This document shows positions 11,484 through 22,929 of a DNA stretch of 53,387 bases, one piece after another (the stretch's first letter is position 1; the number at the start of each line of letters is the position of its first letter). Position numbers and translations under genes: made by a program. Source of the DNA: a virus; IMG/VR virus record IMGVR_UViG_3300044971_002285, positions 1 through 53,387 of that record. One strand, given 5' to 3'. The notes beneath the pieces were generated by a model that was given only the letters and a program-made list of their open reading frames with translations, was not told where the DNA came from and did no database searches.

Positions 11484-13586
11484 ATGGCTGGACTGGTAAC
11501 GCATGCTGACTTCAATGGGTTTGTAGTCAATATATGCCACGATAGCACTAGCGGTGATATCGAGGTTATTGGCGATTTACCCATACAGCTGCCGGTAAGG
11601 CCCATCAAGAAAAAAATCCTATTCTACGACAAACCCCATAGCGAACAGTTCTGGACAAGGCAGGAGATGCCCGAAGAGCTGCAGCGCATAAAGGGGATGG
11701 ACGAGTGGATGGCGATACCCGAGGAGTTTCGAAAGAGGTACACCGCATATATCTCGCAGGAGTTTGAGCGCCGCCGCAAAGGGCTGTGGTTCTATAACAA
11801 CGGTGTGCCCACATACATCACCGGTAACCACTACTTCTTCCTGCAGTGGTCTAAGATTGACATCGGGTATCCTAAGTTCCTGGAGTTCCAAAGGCTTCTG
11901 TTTACTCACTTAGAGGCCTGTAGTGTCGACAGCCGATGCCTAGGGCAGGTGTATGTAAAATGCCGCCGCTCGGGATACACGCAGATGACGTCTTCGGTGC
12001 TGGTAAACGAGGGGTCGCAGGTGAAGGAGAAGCTGTTGGGCATTATGTCCAAGACAGGGGGCGACGCGCAGGAGAACATCTTTATGAAGAAGGTGATGCC
12101 GATATACAAGTCTCTGCCGTTCTTCTTCAAGCCCATCCAGGATGGAACGACAAACCCTAGGATGGAACTCGCCTTCCGAGAGCCCTCCAAGCGCATCACC
12201 AAGAAGGTGAAGACCGCCACCCGTGGCGATGCACTCAACACGGTCATCAACTGGAAGAACACCACCAACAACGCCTATGACGGGGAGAAGCTGCACATCC
12301 TCTACATGGACGAAGCGGGCAAGTGGGAAAAGCCTACCGATATAAGGGAGTCGTGGCGCATCCACCGCACCTGCCTTCTCGTGGGTAGGAACATCGTAGG
12401 CAAGGCTATCGTGGGAAGCACCGTCAACCCCCTCGACAAAGGGGGTCGGCAGTTCCGAGACCTTGTGATTAACAGCGACACCACCATAAGAAACGAAAAC
12501 GGCAGGACAAAGAGCGGACTCTATAAGCTGTTCATTCCGGCCTACGAGGCACTAGAAGGCTTCTTCGATGTGCACGGACAGGCGGTGATAGATGACCCGG
12601 AATCTACGATGGAGGGCATCGACGGTAACGATATTGTCATCGGCGCCAAGACATTTCTGAAAAACGAGAGGAAGGCGCTAGTGGACGACAGCTACGAACT
12701 CAACGAGGTGATACGCCAGTTTCCCTTTAGCGAAGCGGAAGCCTTTAGGGACAGCGCTAAGTCATCGGTCTTTAACGTGCAAAAGATTTACGAGCAGGTG
12801 CAGTACAACCAAGAGCTGTACCCCAATCCTGTGCTACAGGGTAATTTCGTATGGAAAGACGGCCAGCAAGACACTGAGGTGTATTTTAAGCCCGACGCCA
12901 ACGGCAGGTGGCGTGTCGCCTGGATGCCTCCCTTTGAGCTTCGTAACAAATCGGGGCCACAGAACAATTGGCTTGGTGTAGGAGGAGTAGACTCCTATGA
13001 CATCGACGCCACGGTGGATGGCCGCGGCTCTAAAGGCGCGTGCCATCTATACAACAAGTTCAACCTGCTGCATCCCGCGAATATGTTCGTCGCAGAGTAC
13101 GCCTCTCGTCCGCCGCTGGCTAAAATATTCTACGAGGATATTCTGATGGCCGCCAAGTTCTACGGCTATAGCATCCTTATCGAGAACAACAAGTATGGCA
13201 TCGCTAGGTACTTCGAGCAGCGCGGATACGACAACTATCTGCTAAACCGCCCTGAGCACCTAGGCTCCGGATACGGCAGCAGCACTAAGACAAAAGGCAT
13301 CCCCTCTAACTCACAGGACATCATACAGGCTCACGCCCAGGCGATTGAGGCATACATCCACTTCCACGTGGGCAGGAACGAGGAGACTGGAGAGTTTGGA
13401 AAGATGTACTTTGAAAGGACCCTTGAGGATTGGATTGGCTTTAAGGTAGACGACCGAACTGCATTTGACTTATCAATATCTAGCGGTCTTGCGCTTTTAG
13501 CAGCGCAAGGCACCACGATAAAAAAGGAGAAAACAGACTTTAACGTCAAGAAATTCTTTAGGCCCGGTCGGGTCATCTTACGCTAA
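11484..13586 (+). CDS. terL: Terminase large subunit (packaging ATPase and nuclease)
   Basis: 700 aa. The ATPase domain has a deviant Walker A, KCRRSGYTQ (159-167), a Walker B ILYMDEAGK (272-280) with catalytic Asp-Glu at 276-277, and the coupling motif GSTVNP (311-316). The RNase-H-like nuclease begins near 499 with GVGGVDSYDID (Asp503) and continues with LIENNKYG near 565-572. The length and motif style fit the large terminases of Bacteroidetes and crAss-like podoviruses. It drives DNA into the procapsid through the portal encoded next. Start chosen at ATG 11484, three bases after the small overlapping ORF. Confidence 0.92.
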   Translation: MAGLVTHADFNGFVVNICHDSTSGDIEVIGDLPIQLPVRPIKKKILFYDKPHSEQFWTRQEMPEELQRIKGMDEWMAIPEEFRKRYTAYISQEFERRRKGLWFYNNGVPTYITGNHYFFLQWSKIDIGYPKFLEFQRLLFTHLEACSVDSRCLGQVYVKCRRSGYTQMTSSVLVNEGSQVKEKLLGIMSKTGGDAQENIFMKKVMPIYKSLPFFFKPIQDGTTNPRMELAFREPSKRITKKVKTATRGDALNTVINWKNTTNNAYDGEKLHILYMDEAGKWEKPTDIRESWRIHRTCLLVGRNIVGKAIVGSTVNPLDKGGRQFRDLVINSDTTIRNENGRTKSGLYKLFIPAYEALEGFFDVHGQAVIDDPESTMEGIDGNDIVIGAKTFLKNERKALVDDSYELNEVIRQFPFSEAEAFRDSAKSSVFNVQKIYEQVQYNQELYPNPVLQGNFVWKDGQQDTEVYFKPDANGRWRVAWMPPFELRNKSGPQNNWLGVGGVDSYDIDATVDGRGSKGACHLYNKFNLLHPANMFVAEYASRPPLAKIFYEDILMAAKFYGYSILIENNKYGIARYFEQRGYDNYLLNRPEHLGSGYGSSTKTKGIPSNSQDIIQAHAQAIEAYIHFHVGRNEETGEFGKMYFERTLEDWIGFKVDDRTAFDLSISSGLALLAAQGTTIKKEKTDFNVKKFFRPGRVILR

Positions 13587-13596
13587 ATCATATAAG

Positions 13597-13604
13597 TATA
13601 TTTG
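13597..13604 (+). promoter_or_regulatory. TAnnTTTG box (TATATTTG) before portal
   Basis: Lies 10 nt after the terminase stop and ends 21 nt before the portal ATG at 13626. Confidence 0.6.
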
Positions 13605-13625
13605 CATATTAGCCCGTAGTGGATT

Positions 13626-16076
13626 ATGCAGAGAGATTATACATCAAAAGGCCAGTCTTCATACCCAGACCCGTTAGCGAGTACTGAGGAAAAGATGAAG
13701 CAATCCTATGGCCTTCAGTACGCTAAGGCCATGTACGCCCAGTGGATTGGTGTCGATTACGACAACTCACTCTACGGACGTAGGTTTAAGGAGATGCAGA
13801 ACAACCGAGATTATGCTCAGGGAACGCAGAACACATCAATATACCGACAGATACTTAGCTCCCTAGATGCTAACAACGGCGACGGGGCGATGCTGACATT
13901 GGACTACACCCCCGTGCCTATCATCCCGAAGTTCGTAAGGATTATCGTAAACAAAATCCTATCGCGTAAGCCATACCCACAGGTGCAGGCCATAGACCCC
14001 CTGTCAAGAAGCGAGAAGGACAAAAAGAAAAACGCCGCCGTCCTGCGCGTCGAGAACAAGGCGATGCTTCAAGAGGCTAAGTCTTTGGGGCTGTCGCTGC
14101 GTGTAGACCCAGACTCTTTACCAGACACCCCCGAGGAGACAGAAATTTTCTTGGACACCAACGTAAAGACAGACGCCGAGATTGCCGCACAGCTAGCAAC
14201 AGAGATGACGCTCACGTGGAATGACTTCGACGACGCCATCTACCGCCGCTGTATCGAGGACCTGGTGACCTGCGGTATCGCCATCATCAAAAGAACCAAC
14301 GACCCCAACTACGGAATCAAAGAGCAGTATGTGGACCCTGCGTACTTCATCCACAACTACACCGACGACCCCACCCTGTCGGACCTCACATACGCTGGGC
14401 ACTTCCGCACCGTTACCATCATGGAGCTGAAGAGGCTTGCGGGAAACCAGTTTACCGAGGAGCAATATCAGAAGATTGCCTCCACGGTAATGAACAAGTA
14501 CGGAAACGACCCGCTTCGATACACCACCCAAGGTGCTGACTACGACTCGCAGGGAAGCCGTTACCGTTATGGCTACGACGACTACAAGGTGCAGATTATG
14601 GACTTTGAGTTTATGTCTGTCGACGACATAATTTTTGAGAAGAAGACCTCCAAGTTCGGCAACATCGGGTTCTACCACAAAGGCAACAGCTACAACGCAC
14701 CCCAGCAGTCTGTATTCGACCGCGAGGCGGTGTATATGAAGAACGCAACGGTATACGGAGGGATTCTTATTGTAGGAACAGATATGCTGTTCAACTATGG
14801 GGTGCAGAAAAACATTCCCAAGAACGCCCACGATATCGCCCGCGCACGCCTCTCATATTCTGCCTCAGCAACGAACCTGCGTGGTATGATTCCAAAGTCG
14901 ATGGTCTCTAGCGTCATCGGATTCGGAGACATGCTGCAAATCACACACCTAAAGATTCAGCAGTCTATCGCTAAGGCAAAGCCGGATGGATTGATTATCG
15001 ACATCGAGGGACTTGAGAACGTACAGCTAGGCCGTGGCGGTGAGCTACAGCCACTAGAGATTCAAGATATCTACGAACAGACGGGTGTATTCTACTACCG
15101 CTCTAAGAATCCAGAAGGTGGGTTTCAGAACCCACCGATTAGAGAGATTGGAAACTCTATCCGTAACATCCAGGAACTAGTTTCACTTTACAACCACTAT
15201 CTGCGTATGATTCGTGATGCCACGGGCATCAACGAAGTGGTAGACGCGAGCACCCCAAAGGGCGATGCGTTGGTAGGAGTAAGAGAGCAGGCTATCGCCG
15301 CCTCTAACAACGCCACCTACGACATCACACATGCCGCTAAGGTGCTATATAAGAAGGTTTGTGACGATATAGTACGCTGCCTACAGGTGATACCGCCAAA
15401 GAGCGTTATATACAAGGTTTACACCAACGCCATCGGCGAGACCAATATGGCTGTTCTAAGTTCCTTTGATAACCTGTCGATGTACAACTTCGGCGTTATC
15501 GTAATGGGGGAGATGGACGACCGCGCCAAGATATACCTAGAGCAGAACATCAACATGGCGCTATCTCAAAAAGAGATTGACCTGGAGGATGCCATCGCAA
15601 TCCGACAGCTAAAAGACCCCGAGCAGGCCGAGAGATTGCTTGTGGTGCGCCGCAAAAAGCGTATGAAGTTAAGGATGGAAGAGGCATCGCAGCAGGCGCA
15701 GCTTACGGCACAGGCTAATGGCCAAGCGGCTCAAGTTGCCGCGCAGGCTAATATGCAGGCCGAGCAGTTAAAGGCTCAGCTAGAGGCGCAACGCATCCAG
15801 CTAGAGACTCAGGCAAAAGCCCAGCTTATGGAGCTTCAGCACTCTTACGATATGGAGCTGCAGGCGCTTAAAAATCAAGCTGTTATGGGTGTTGAGTCCA
15901 CACGCACCCAACTTCAGGAGGCCAATGAGGAGATGAAGGAAAACAGGAAGGACGCTAGGATAGGTAAGCAAGCCCAGGCTCAGTCTAAACTCATCGCCCA
16001 GCGTAAAGGAGAGCGTGCTGAACTGGGCGCCGAAGACCTGCGCGATGCAGAAGATATCGCCGAACTTATGCTGTAA
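13626..16076 (+). CDS. Portal protein
   Basis: 816 aa, directly after terminase. The N-terminal part (YARNRDYAQGTQ-like segment, then LDYTPVPIIPKFVRIIVNKI) is typical of large podoviral portals as in crAss-like and P22-like phages. The centre contains the stem/wing region (FGDMLQITHLKIQQSIAKA; LVSLYNHYLRMIRDATGIN). The last ~130 residues are a Gln/Ala-rich coiled coil (QAQLTAQANGQAAQVAAQAN and onwards), which could form the barrel reaching into the capsid. It would form the dodecameric DNA gate. It has its own promoter box upstream. Family assignment comes from length, gene order and sequence style. Confidence 0.85.
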   Translation: MQRDYTSKGQSSYPDPLASTEEKMKQSYGLQYAKAMYAQWIGVDYDNSLYGRRFKEMQNNRDYAQGTQNTSIYRQILSSLDANNGDGAMLTLDYTPVPIIPKFVRIIVNKILSRKPYPQVQAIDPLSRSEKDKKKNAAVLRVENKAMLQEAKSLGLSLRVDPDSLPDTPEETEIFLDTNVKTDAEIAAQLATEMTLTWNDFDDAIYRRCIEDLVTCGIAIIKRTNDPNYGIKEQYVDPAYFIHNYTDDPTLSDLTYAGHFRTVTIMELKRLAGNQFTEEQYQKIASTVMNKYGNDPLRYTTQGADYDSQGSRYRYGYDDYKVQIMDFEFMSVDDIIFEKKTSKFGNIGFYHKGNSYNAPQQSVFDREAVYMKNATVYGGILIVGTDMLFNYGVQKNIPKNAHDIARARLSYSASATNLRGMIPKSMVSSVIGFGDMLQITHLKIQQSIAKAKPDGLIIDIEGLENVQLGRGGELQPLEIQDIYEQTGVFYYRSKNPEGGFQNPPIREIGNSIRNIQELVSLYNHYLRMIRDATGINEVVDASTPKGDALVGVREQAIAASNNATYDITHAAKVLYKKVCDDIVRCLQVIPPKSVIYKVYTNAIGETNMAVLSSFDNLSMYNFGVIVMGEMDDRAKIYLEQNINMALSQKEIDLEDAIAIRQLKDPEQAERLLVVRRKKRMKLRMEEASQQAQLTAQANGQAAQVAAQANMQAEQLKAQLEAQRIQLETQAKAQLMELQHSYDMELQALKNQAVMGVESTRTQLQEANEEMKENRKDARIGKQAQAQSKLIAQRKGERAELGAEDLRDAEDIAELML

Positions 16077-16085
16077 TTAAAGAAG

Positions 16086-16093
16086 TAAATTTG
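16086..16093 (+). promoter_or_regulatory. TAnnTTTG box (TAAATTTG) 4 nt before the start codon
   Basis: TAAATTTG, TAGT, ATG: the same 12-nt box-to-ATG spacing as at 7582, 37314 and 45362. It would drive the fibre operon. Confidence 0.65.
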
Positions 16094-16097
16094 TAGT

Positions 16098-16487
16098 ATG
16101 TCATCTAGTTCTAATAATTGTAATGTCGTCGCAAACGTAAGCATAGCAACCAGGGTTGATATCGTATGTTGGCGAGGTGACACGTTTGTGCTTACCTCTA
16201 CCATTGCTGATGTAGATGGTAACGCTGTTGACCTAAGTGTTTACACTTGGAAAATGGAGGTACGAGAATATGATAATGGACCACTAGTTATTCTTAGCAC
16301 AAACATTACAATTACCGCAACAAACCTCGGTGTTCTTACTGTTACCATTAGTGCCGCAAACATGCTCGTAAACGCAGGAACCTATGTTTACGAAATTCAG
16401 GCTACAAACCCAACCCCTAACCCAGATACCGTGACTACATACTTGTATGGTCAATTCACTGTAACTCAAGATATTACTGCAAACTAA
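16098..16487 (+). CDS. BppU-N-like / Ig-like beta protein, candidate fibre anchor, 129 aa
   Basis: After a Ser/Asn-rich start the sequence reads as a small beta-sandwich: [69 protein letters not shown]. This strand order resembles the N-terminal domain of phage baseplate upper protein BppU. It ends one base before the collagen-like gene and shares its promoter, so the two are probably made together; an anchoring or linker role for the collagen fibre is an inference. Confidence 0.6.
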   Translation: MSSSSNNCNVVANVSIATRVDIVCWRGDTFVLTSTIADVDGNAVDLSVYTWKMEVREYDNGPLVILSTNITITATNLGVLTVTISAANMLVNAGTYVYEIQATNPTPNPDTVTTYLYGQFTVTQDITAN

Positions 16488-16488
16488 A

Positions 16489-19400
16489 ATGGCTGGAGAA
16501 GTTGAAATTACCCTACCTGGACCCCTTGTCGTAGAAATTACCAACAATGGGGTTCAACAGCTCCCTGGCTCACCTGGCACCAAGGGGAGCAAGGGCGATG
16601 CTGGCCCTAAAGGCCAGAAAGGCCTTGCAGGTAAAGGAGATACTGGTGCTAAAGGAAACACCGGCCCCAAGGGAGACACTGGCGCTGGTACCAAGGGTAC
16701 CGCTGGTGCTAAGGGCACTACTGGTCCCAAAGGAGACGTCGGACCCAAGGGAGACACTGGTGCTGGCACCAAGGGTACCGCTGGCGCTAAAGGTGCCACT
16801 GGTACTAAAGGAGATGCTGGCGCTAAGGGTGCCACTGGTGCTGGTACTAAGGGTATCACTGGTCCCAAAGGAGACTTAGGTCCTAAAGGAGATGCTGGCG
16901 CTAAGGGTGCCACTGGTGCTGCTGGTAAAGGCGGTGATAAAGGAGAAACTGGTGCTAAGGGAGACCCTGGTGCCAAAGGCGCCACTGGTGCCAAAGGTTC
17001 CACTGGTGCCAAAGGTTCCACTGGTCCTAAAGGAGATACTGGTGCCGCTGGTAAAGGCGGAGACAAGGGAGAACCTGGTTCCAAAGGAGACCCTGGTGCC
17101 AAAGGTTCCACTGGTCCTAAAGGCGCCACTGGTCCTAAAGGAGATACTGGTACCGCTGGTAAAGGCGGAGACAAGGGAGAACCTGGTTCCAAAGGAGACC
17201 CTGGTGCCAAAGGTTCCACTGGTGCCAAAGGAGCTACTGGTCCTAAAGGTGAACCTGGTGCCGCCGGTAAAGGCGGAGACAAAGGAGAAAAAGGTCAAGA
17301 CGGTCTTGCTGGCGCTAAAGGGGCTACTGGCGCCAAAGGCTCCACTGGTCCTAAAGGTGAACCTGGTGTCGCCGGTAAAGGCGGAGACAAAGGAGAGACT
17401 GGCGCCAAGGGTAATACCGGTGCTGGTGCGAAAGGTACCACTGGTCCCAAAGGAGACGTTGGTCCCAAAGGAGAACCTGGTGCTGCCGGTAAAGGCGGTG
17501 ACAAAGGGGCTCCTGGCGATAAAGGAGAAAAAGGTCAGGATGGCATTGCTGGTCCCAAAGGAGCTCCTGGCGCTAAAGGCACCGCTGGTGCCAAGGGCGC
17601 CACTGGTGCCAAAGGCTCTACTGGTGCTGCTGGCAAAGGCGGAGACAAAGGGGAAGCTGGCTCTAAAGGAGAAGCTGGCCCCAAAGGAGATGCTGGTGCT
17701 AAGGGCGCCACTGGTGCCAAAGGTTCCACTGGTCCTAAAGGAGATGGTGGCCCCAAAGGAGAACCCGGCGCTGCTGGTAAAGGCGGAGACAAAGGAGAAA
17801 AAGGCCAAGACGGTGCTACTGGTGCTAAAGGTGCCACTGGCGCTAAAGGGGCTACTGGCCCCAAAGGAGACGTTGGTCCCAAAGGAGAAGCTGGCGCTGC
17901 TGGTAAAGGTGGTGACAAAGGAGAGAAAGGTCAAGATGGTTCCACTGGTGCTAAAGGTTCCACTGGCGCTAAAGGTGTCGCTGGTCCCAAAGGAGATGCT
18001 GGTGCTAAAGGAGCCACTGGTCCCAAAGGTGATTTAGGTCCCAAAGGAGACACTGGCGCCCAAGGCAAGGGCGGAGACAAAGGAGAGAAAGGTCAAGACG
18101 GTGCTACTGGCGCCAAGGGTACCGCTGGTGCTAAAGGTGCCACTGGTCCTAAAGGAGAAGTTGGTCCCAAGGGAGAGGTTGGCGTTAAAGGTGCCGCTGG
18201 TGCTAAAGGCGCTACTGGTCCCAAAGGTGATTTAGGTCCTAAAGGAGACACTGGTGCTCAGGGTAAAGGCGGTGACAAAGGAGAGAAGGGCCAAGATGGC
18301 GCTACTGGTGCTAAGGGTACCGCTGGTGCTAAAGGCGCTACCGGCCCTAAAGGAGAAGTTGGTCCTAAAGGAGATTTAGGTCCCAAAGGAGACACTGGTG
18401 CTAAAGGTGCCACTGGTCCTAAAGGAGATTTAGGTCCCAAAGGAGATACTGGTGCTCAGGGTAAAGGCGGTGACAAAGGAGAGAAGGGCCAAGATGGTGC
18501 TACTGGTGCTAAAGGCACTGCTGGTGCTAAAGGCTCTACTGGTCCCAAGGGAGACATTGGTCCCAAAGGAGATTTAGGTCCTAAAGGAGATGCTGGTGCC
18601 AAAGGCGCCACTGGTCCCAAGGGAGAAGTTGGTGCTAAAGGCGCCACTGGGCCTCAGGGACCTCAGGGAGATATAGGCCTGAAGGGCAATATTGGCGCCA
18701 CTGGCCCCAAGGGTGATTTAGGTCCCAAAGGAGACGTCGGCCCCAAAGGAGATGCTGGTGCTAAAGGAGCTACTGGCCCTAAAGGAGATTTAGGTCCCAA
18801 AGGAGATACTGGTGCCCAGGGCAAAGGCGGTGACAAAGGAGAAAAAGGTCAAGATGGTGCTACTGGCGCCAAGGGTACCGCTGGTGCTAAAGGCTCTACT
18901 GGTCCCAAAGGAGACATTGGTCCCAAAGGAGATGCTGGTGCTAAAGGTGCCGCTGGTGCTAAAGGAGCTACTGGTCCCAAGGGTGATTTAGGTCCCAAAG
19001 GAGACACTGGCGCTCAAGGTAAAGGCGGCGACAAAGGCGAGAAAGGTCAAGAGGGCCCTCTAGGCCCTCAAGGTCCCAAAGGAGACGTTGGTCCCAAAGG
19101 AGAAGTTGGTGCTAAGGGAACCACTGGTGCCAAGGGCGCTACTGGTCCTAAAGGTGACTTAGGCCCTACTGGCCCTACTGGCCCACAGGGTGCTCAGGGT
19201 AAGGGTGGCGATAAAGGAGAGAAAGGCCAAGATGGTCCTACTGGAGCACAAGGTCCCAAAGGAGACGTTGGTCCCAAAGGGGAAGTTGGTGCCAAGGGAA
19301 CCACTGGTGCTAAGGGCACTACTGGCGCGACTGGCCCTAAAGGCGACTTAGGCCCTACTGGTCCTACTGGTCCTATTGGCCCTACTGGTCCCAAAGGAGA

Positions 19401-22400
19401 TACTGGAGCCAAAGGAGATACTGGTGCCAAGGGAGCCACTGGCCCTACTGGTCCTACTGGTCCTCAAGGCGCTCAAGGTAAAGGCGGTGACAAAGGCGAG
19501 AAAGGTCAAGATGGTCCTACTGGAGCACAAGGTCCTAAAGGAGATGTTGGGCCCAAAGGAGAAGTTGGTGCTAAAGGCGCCACTGGTGCGACTGGTCCTA
19601 AGGGTGACTTAGGCCCTACTGGTCCTACTGGCCCTACTGGTCCTAAAGGAGATACTGGCGCCAAAGGAGATACTGGTGCCAAGGGCGCTACTGGTCCTAC
19701 TGGCCCTCTAGGCCCTCAAGGCCCTATTGGCCCCACTGGTCCTAAAGGAGATGCCGGCGCTAAGGGTACTGCTGGGGCTAAAGGTGCTACTGGTCCCAAA
19801 GGTGACTTAGGTCCCCAGGGTGCCCAAGGTAAAGGTGGTGACAAAGGAGAGAAGGGCCAAGATGGCCCTACTGGAGCACAAGGTCCTACTGGTCCTACTG
19901 GTCCTAAAGGAGATACTGGCGCCAAGGGAACCACTGGCGCCAAGGGTGCTACTGGTCCTACTGGCCCTACTGGTCCTACTGGCCCTCTAGGCCCTCAAGG
20001 CCCTACTGGTCCTACCGGTCCTAAAGGAGATGCTGGTGCCAAAGGTGCCACTGGTCCTACTGGCCCTACTGGTCCTCAAGGTGCTCAAGGTAAAGGCGGA
20101 GACAAAGGCGAGAAAGGTCAAGATGGCCCTACTGGCCCTCAAGGTCCCACTGGTGCTAAAGGAGCTACTGGTGCCAAGGGTAATACTGGAGCACAAGGCC
20201 CTACTGGACCTCAAGGTGCTCAAGGCGCAAAAGGTAACACTGGAGCACAAGGTCCTCAAGGTGCTCAGGGTGCTAAGGGTGCTCAAGGCGCTCAAGGCGC
20301 TACTGGACCTAAGGGTGACTTAGGTCCTACTGGACCTACTGGTCCTCAAGGTGCCCAGGGCAAAGGTGGTGACAAAGGAGAGAAGGGTCAAGAGGGCCCT
20401 CTAGGTCCTCAAGGCCCTCAAGGTCCTACTGGTGCCAAGGGTAATACTGGAGCACAAGGTCCCACTGGCCCTCAAGGAGCTCAAGGCGCAAAGGGTAATA
20501 CTGGAGCACAAGGTCCTCAAGGCGCTCAGGGTGCTCAAGGCGCTCAGGGTGCTACTGGACCTAAGGGTGACTTAGGTCCCACTGGTCCTACTGGTCCTTT
20601 AGGCCCTCAAGGTCCTATTGGCCCTACTGGTCCTACTGGTGCCAAGGGTAATACTGGAGCACAAGGTCCCACTGGTCCTACTGGTCCTCAAGGTGCTCAG
20701 GGTAAGGGTGGCGACAAGGGAGAGAAAGGTCAAGATGGCCCCACTGGTCCGCAAGGAGCACAAGGTCCTACTGGTGCCAAGGGTAATACTGGAGCACAAG
20801 GCCCTACTGGACCTCAAGGTGCTCAAGGCGCAAAGGGTAACACTGGAGCTCAAGGCCCTACTGGACCTACTGGCCCTACTGGTCCTAAAGGAGATGCTGG
20901 TGCTAAAGGCGCTACTGGCGCTCAAGGCCCTCAAGGAGCACAAGGTCCTACTGGTGCTAAGGGTAACACTGGAGCTCAAGGCGCTACTGGTCCTACTGGT
21001 CCTAAAGGAGATTTAGGTCCTACTGGTCCTACTGGTCCTTTGGGCCCTCAAGGTCCTATTGGCCCTACTGGTCCTACTGGTGCCAAGGGTAATACTGGAG
21101 CACAAGGTCCTACTGGCCCTACTGGCCCTCAAGGTGCCCAAGGTAAAGGTGGTGACAAAGGAGAGAAAGGTCAAGAAGGACCCCTAGGCCCTCAAGGCCC
21201 TCAAGGTCCTACTGGTGCCAAGGGTAATACTGGAGCACAAGGCCCTACTGGTCCTACTGGTCCTCTGGGACCTCAAGGTCCTCAAGGCGCAAAAGGTAAC
21301 ACTGGAGCTCAAGGTCCTCAGGGTGCTCAAGGCCCTAAGGGCGACTTAGGTCCCACTGGTCCTACTGGTCCTTTAGGCCCTCAAGGTCCTATTGGCCCTA
21401 CTGGTCCTACTGGTGCTAAGGGTAACACTGGAGCACAAGGTCCTCAAGGCGCTCAGGGTGCTCAAGGCGCTCAAGGCGCTACTGGACCTAAGGGTGACTT
21501 AGGTCCTACTGGACCTACTGGTCCTCAAGGTGCCCAGGGCAAAGGTGGTGACAAAGGAGAGAAAGGTCAAGAGGGCCCTCTAGGCCCTCAAGGCCCTCAA
21601 GGTCCTACTGGTCCCAAGGGTAACACTGGCGCTCAAGGTCCTGCTGGCCCTACTGGTCCTCTGGGACCTCAAGGTCCTACTGGTGCCAAGGGTAATACTG
21701 GAGCACAAGGTCCTACTGGTCCTACTGGTCCTCTGGGACCTCAAGGTCCTCAAGGCGCAAAAGGTAACACTGGAGCTCAAGGTCCTCAGGGTGCTCAAGG
21801 CCCTAAGGGTGACTTAGGTCCCACTGGTCCTACTGGTCCTTTAGGCCCTCAAGGTCCTATTGGCCCTACTGGTCCTACTGGTGCCAAGGGCAATACTGGA
21901 GCGCAAGGTCCTGCTGGACCCACTGGTCCCCTAGGCCCTCAAGGTCCTGCTGGCCCTACGGGTCCTCAAGGTGCTCAGGGTGCGAAAGGTAACACTGGAG
22001 CACAAGGTGCTCAAGGTGCTCAAGGCCCTATTGGTCCTACTGGCCCTACTGGTGCCAAGGGTAACACTGGCGCTCAAGGCCCTACTGGTCCTACTGGTCC
22101 TCAAGGTGCCCAGGGCAAAGGTGGTGACAAAGGAGAGAAGGGTCAAGAGGGCCCTCTAGGTCCTCAGGGTCCCACTGGTCCTACTGGTCCTTTGGGCCCT
22201 CAAGGTCCTGCTGGCCCTACTGGTCCTCAAGGTGCTCAAGGCGCAAAAGGTAATACTGGAGCACAAGGTGCTCAAGGCGCTCAGGGTGCTCAAGGTCCTG
22301 CTGGTCCTACTGGTCCTCTAGGCCCTCAAGGTCCTACTGGTCCTACTGGTGCTAAGGGTAACACTGGCGCACAAGGCCCTGCTGGACCTACTGGTCCTCT

Positions 22401-22908
22401 GGGCCCTCAAGGTCCTGCTGGTCCTCAAGGTCCTGCTGGCGCTAAGGGTAACACTGGAGCACAAGGCCCTGCTGGACCTACTGGTCCTCTAGGCCCTCAA
22501 GGTCCTGCTGGTCCGCAAGGAGCAAAGGGTAATACTGGAGCACAAGGCCCTGCCGGACCTACTGGTCCGCAAGGTGCTCAAGGTAAAGGTGGTGACAAAG
22601 GAGAGAAAGGTCAAGAAGGACCTCTAGGCCCTCAAGGGCCCACTGGTCCTAAGGGTAATACTGGAGCACAAGGTCCGGCTGGACCTACTGGTCCTCAAGG
22701 TGCCAAGGGTAACACTGGCGCACAGGGTCCTACTGGTGCAACTGGTGCTAAAGGCTCTACTGGTCCTACTGGAGCAGGTTCATTCACTGCTGCGGGGGCC
22801 GTGGGTATGTTTACTAGCGTTCCAGATGACTCCGGATTCACCGGACCGGAGGGATGGATAACATTCACCATAAGCGGTACTTCATACGCAGTCCCCGCAT
22901 GGAAATAA
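16489..22908 (+). CDS. Giant collagen-like fibre protein, 2139 aa
   Basis: Residues 1-26 are non-collagenous. Residues 27 to about 2097 are Gly-X-Y triplets (~690), with a few one-residue breaks near the N-terminus (for example GAGTKG). The last 42 residues form a globular tail ending [11 protein letters not shown]. Lysine occurs almost only as Y directly before Gly (GAK, GPK, GDK, GEK); Pro is mostly at X and seldom at Y (GEP, GDP). A cassette [11 protein letters not shown](D/E)G recurs about two dozen times. The N-terminal half is Lys/Asp/Thr-rich, the C-terminal half Gln/Pro/Thr-rich (GPQ, GAQ, GPT). If fully helical at about 0.29 nm per residue, the rod would be near 0.6 micrometre. Most likely a trimeric virion fibre. 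Modification enzymes follow immediately. Confidence 0.93.
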   Translation: MAGEVEITLPGPLVVEITNNGVQQLPGSPGTKGSKGDAGPKGQKGLAGKGDTGAKGNTGPKGDTGAGTKGTAGAKGTTGPKGDVGPKGDTGAGTKGTAGAKGATGTKGDAGAKGATGAGTKGITGPKGDLGPKGDAGAKGATGAAGKGGDKGETGAKGDPGAKGATGAKGSTGAKGSTGPKGDTGAAGKGGDKGEPGSKGDPGAKGSTGPKGATGPKGDTGTAGKGGDKGEPGSKGDPGAKGSTGAKGATGPKGEPGAAGKGGDKGEKGQDGLAGAKGATGAKGSTGPKGEPGVAGKGGDKGETGAKGNTGAGAKGTTGPKGDVGPKGEPGAAGKGGDKGAPGDKGEKGQDGIAGPKGAPGAKGTAGAKGATGAKGSTGAAGKGGDKGEAGSKGEAGPKGDAGAKGATGAKGSTGPKGDGGPKGEPGAAGKGGDKGEKGQDGATGAKGATGAKGATGPKGDVGPKGEAGAAGKGGDKGEKGQDGSTGAKGSTGAKGVAGPKGDAGAKGATGPKGDLGPKGDTGAQGKGGDKGEKGQDGATGAKGTAGAKGATGPKGEVGPKGEVGVKGAAGAKGATGPKGDLGPKGDTGAQGKGGDKGEKGQDGATGAKGTAGAKGATGPKGEVGPKGDLGPKGDTGAKGATGPKGDLGPKGDTGAQGKGGDKGEKGQDGATGAKGTAGAKGSTGPKGDIGPKGDLGPKGDAGAKGATGPKGEVGAKGATGPQGPQGDIGLKGNIGATGPKGDLGPKGDVGPKGDAGAKGATGPKGDLGPKGDTGAQGKGGDKGEKGQDGATGAKGTAGAKGSTGPKGDIGPKGDAGAKGAAGAKGATGPKGDLGPKGDTGAQGKGGDKGEKGQEGPLGPQGPKGDVGPKGEVGAKGTTGAKGATGPKGDLGPTGPTGPQGAQGKGGDKGEKGQDGPTGAQGPKGDVGPKGEVGAKGTTGAKGTTGATGPKGDLGPTGPTGPIGPTGPKGDTGAKGDTGAKGATGPTGPTGPQGAQGKGGDKGEKGQDGPTGAQGPKGDVGPKGEVGAKGATGATGPKGDLGPTGPTGPTGPKGDTGAKGDTGAKGATGPTGPLGPQGPIGPTGPKGDAGAKGTAGAKGATGPKGDLGPQGAQGKGGDKGEKGQDGPTGAQGPTGPTGPKGDTGAKGTTGAKGATGPTGPTGPTGPLGPQGPTGPTGPKGDAGAKGATGPTGPTGPQGAQGKGGDKGEKGQDGPTGPQGPTGAKGATGAKGNTGAQGPTGPQGAQGAKGNTGAQGPQGAQGAKGAQGAQGATGPKGDLGPTGPTGPQGAQGKGGDKGEKGQEGPLGPQGPQGPTGAKGNTGAQGPTGPQGAQGAKGNTGAQGPQGAQGAQGAQGATGPKGDLGPTGPTGPLGPQGPIGPTGPTGAKGNTGAQGPTGPTGPQGAQGKGGDKGEKGQDGPTGPQGAQGPTGAKGNTGAQGPTGPQGAQGAKGNTGAQGPTGPTGPTGPKGDAGAKGATGAQGPQGAQGPTGAKGNTGAQGATGPTGPKGDLGPTGPTGPLGPQGPIGPTGPTGAKGNTGAQGPTGPTGPQGAQGKGGDKGEKGQEGPLGPQGPQGPTGAKGNTGAQGPTGPTGPLGPQGPQGAKGNTGAQGPQGAQGPKGDLGPTGPTGPLGPQGPIGPTGPTGAKGNTGAQGPQGAQGAQGAQGATGPKGDLGPTGPTGPQGAQGKGGDKGEKGQEGPLGPQGPQGPTGPKGNTGAQGPAGPTGPLGPQGPTGAKGNTGAQGPTGPTGPLGPQGPQGAKGNTGAQGPQGAQGPKGDLGPTGPTGPLGPQGPIGPTGPTGAKGNTGAQGPAGPTGPLGPQGPAGPTGPQGAQGAKGNTGAQGAQGAQGPIGPTGPTGAKGNTGAQGPTGPTGPQGAQGKGGDKGEKGQEGPLGPQGPTGPTGPLGPQGPAGPTGPQGAQGAKGNTGAQGAQGAQGAQGPAGPTGPLGPQGPTGPTGAKGNTGAQGPAGPTGPLGPQGPAGPQGPAGAKGNTGAQGPAGPTGPLGPQGPAGPQGAKGNTGAQGPAGPTGPQGAQGKGGDKGEKGQEGPLGPQGPTGPKGNTGAQGPAGPTGPQGAKGNTGAQGPTGATGAKGSTGPTGAGSFTAAGAVGMFTSVPDDSGFTGPEGWITFTISGTSYAVPAWK
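16567..22779. repeat. Gly-X-Y coding repeat tract
   Basis: About 6.2 kb of 9-nt and 18-nt imperfect repeats (GGT-GCT-AAA, GGT-CCT-ACT, GGT-CCT-CAA and variants) encode the collagen triplets. Longer blocks of 60-150 nt recur in the second half. Spurious open frames appear in all other frames and on the other strand because of this periodicity. Confidence 0.9.
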
Positions 22909-22929
22909 CAGACCATACGTGATAAATAA

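Noticed and set aside
11605-12365. Several antisense frames of 69-141 codons within terminase
   Set aside because: They overlap a gene with clear Walker motifs and show skewed Arg/Cys/Val-rich composition.
16554-22159. Many long open frames antisense to, or in other frames of, the collagen-like gene (Pro/Leu- or Ser/Thr-rich)
   Set aside because: They follow from the 9-nt codon periodicity. Their translations are pure repeats without starts, ribosome sites or domain features.
16567-22779. CRISPR-like or tandem-repeat array
   Set aside because: The repeats are in-frame Gly-X-Y coding triplets without unique spacers.
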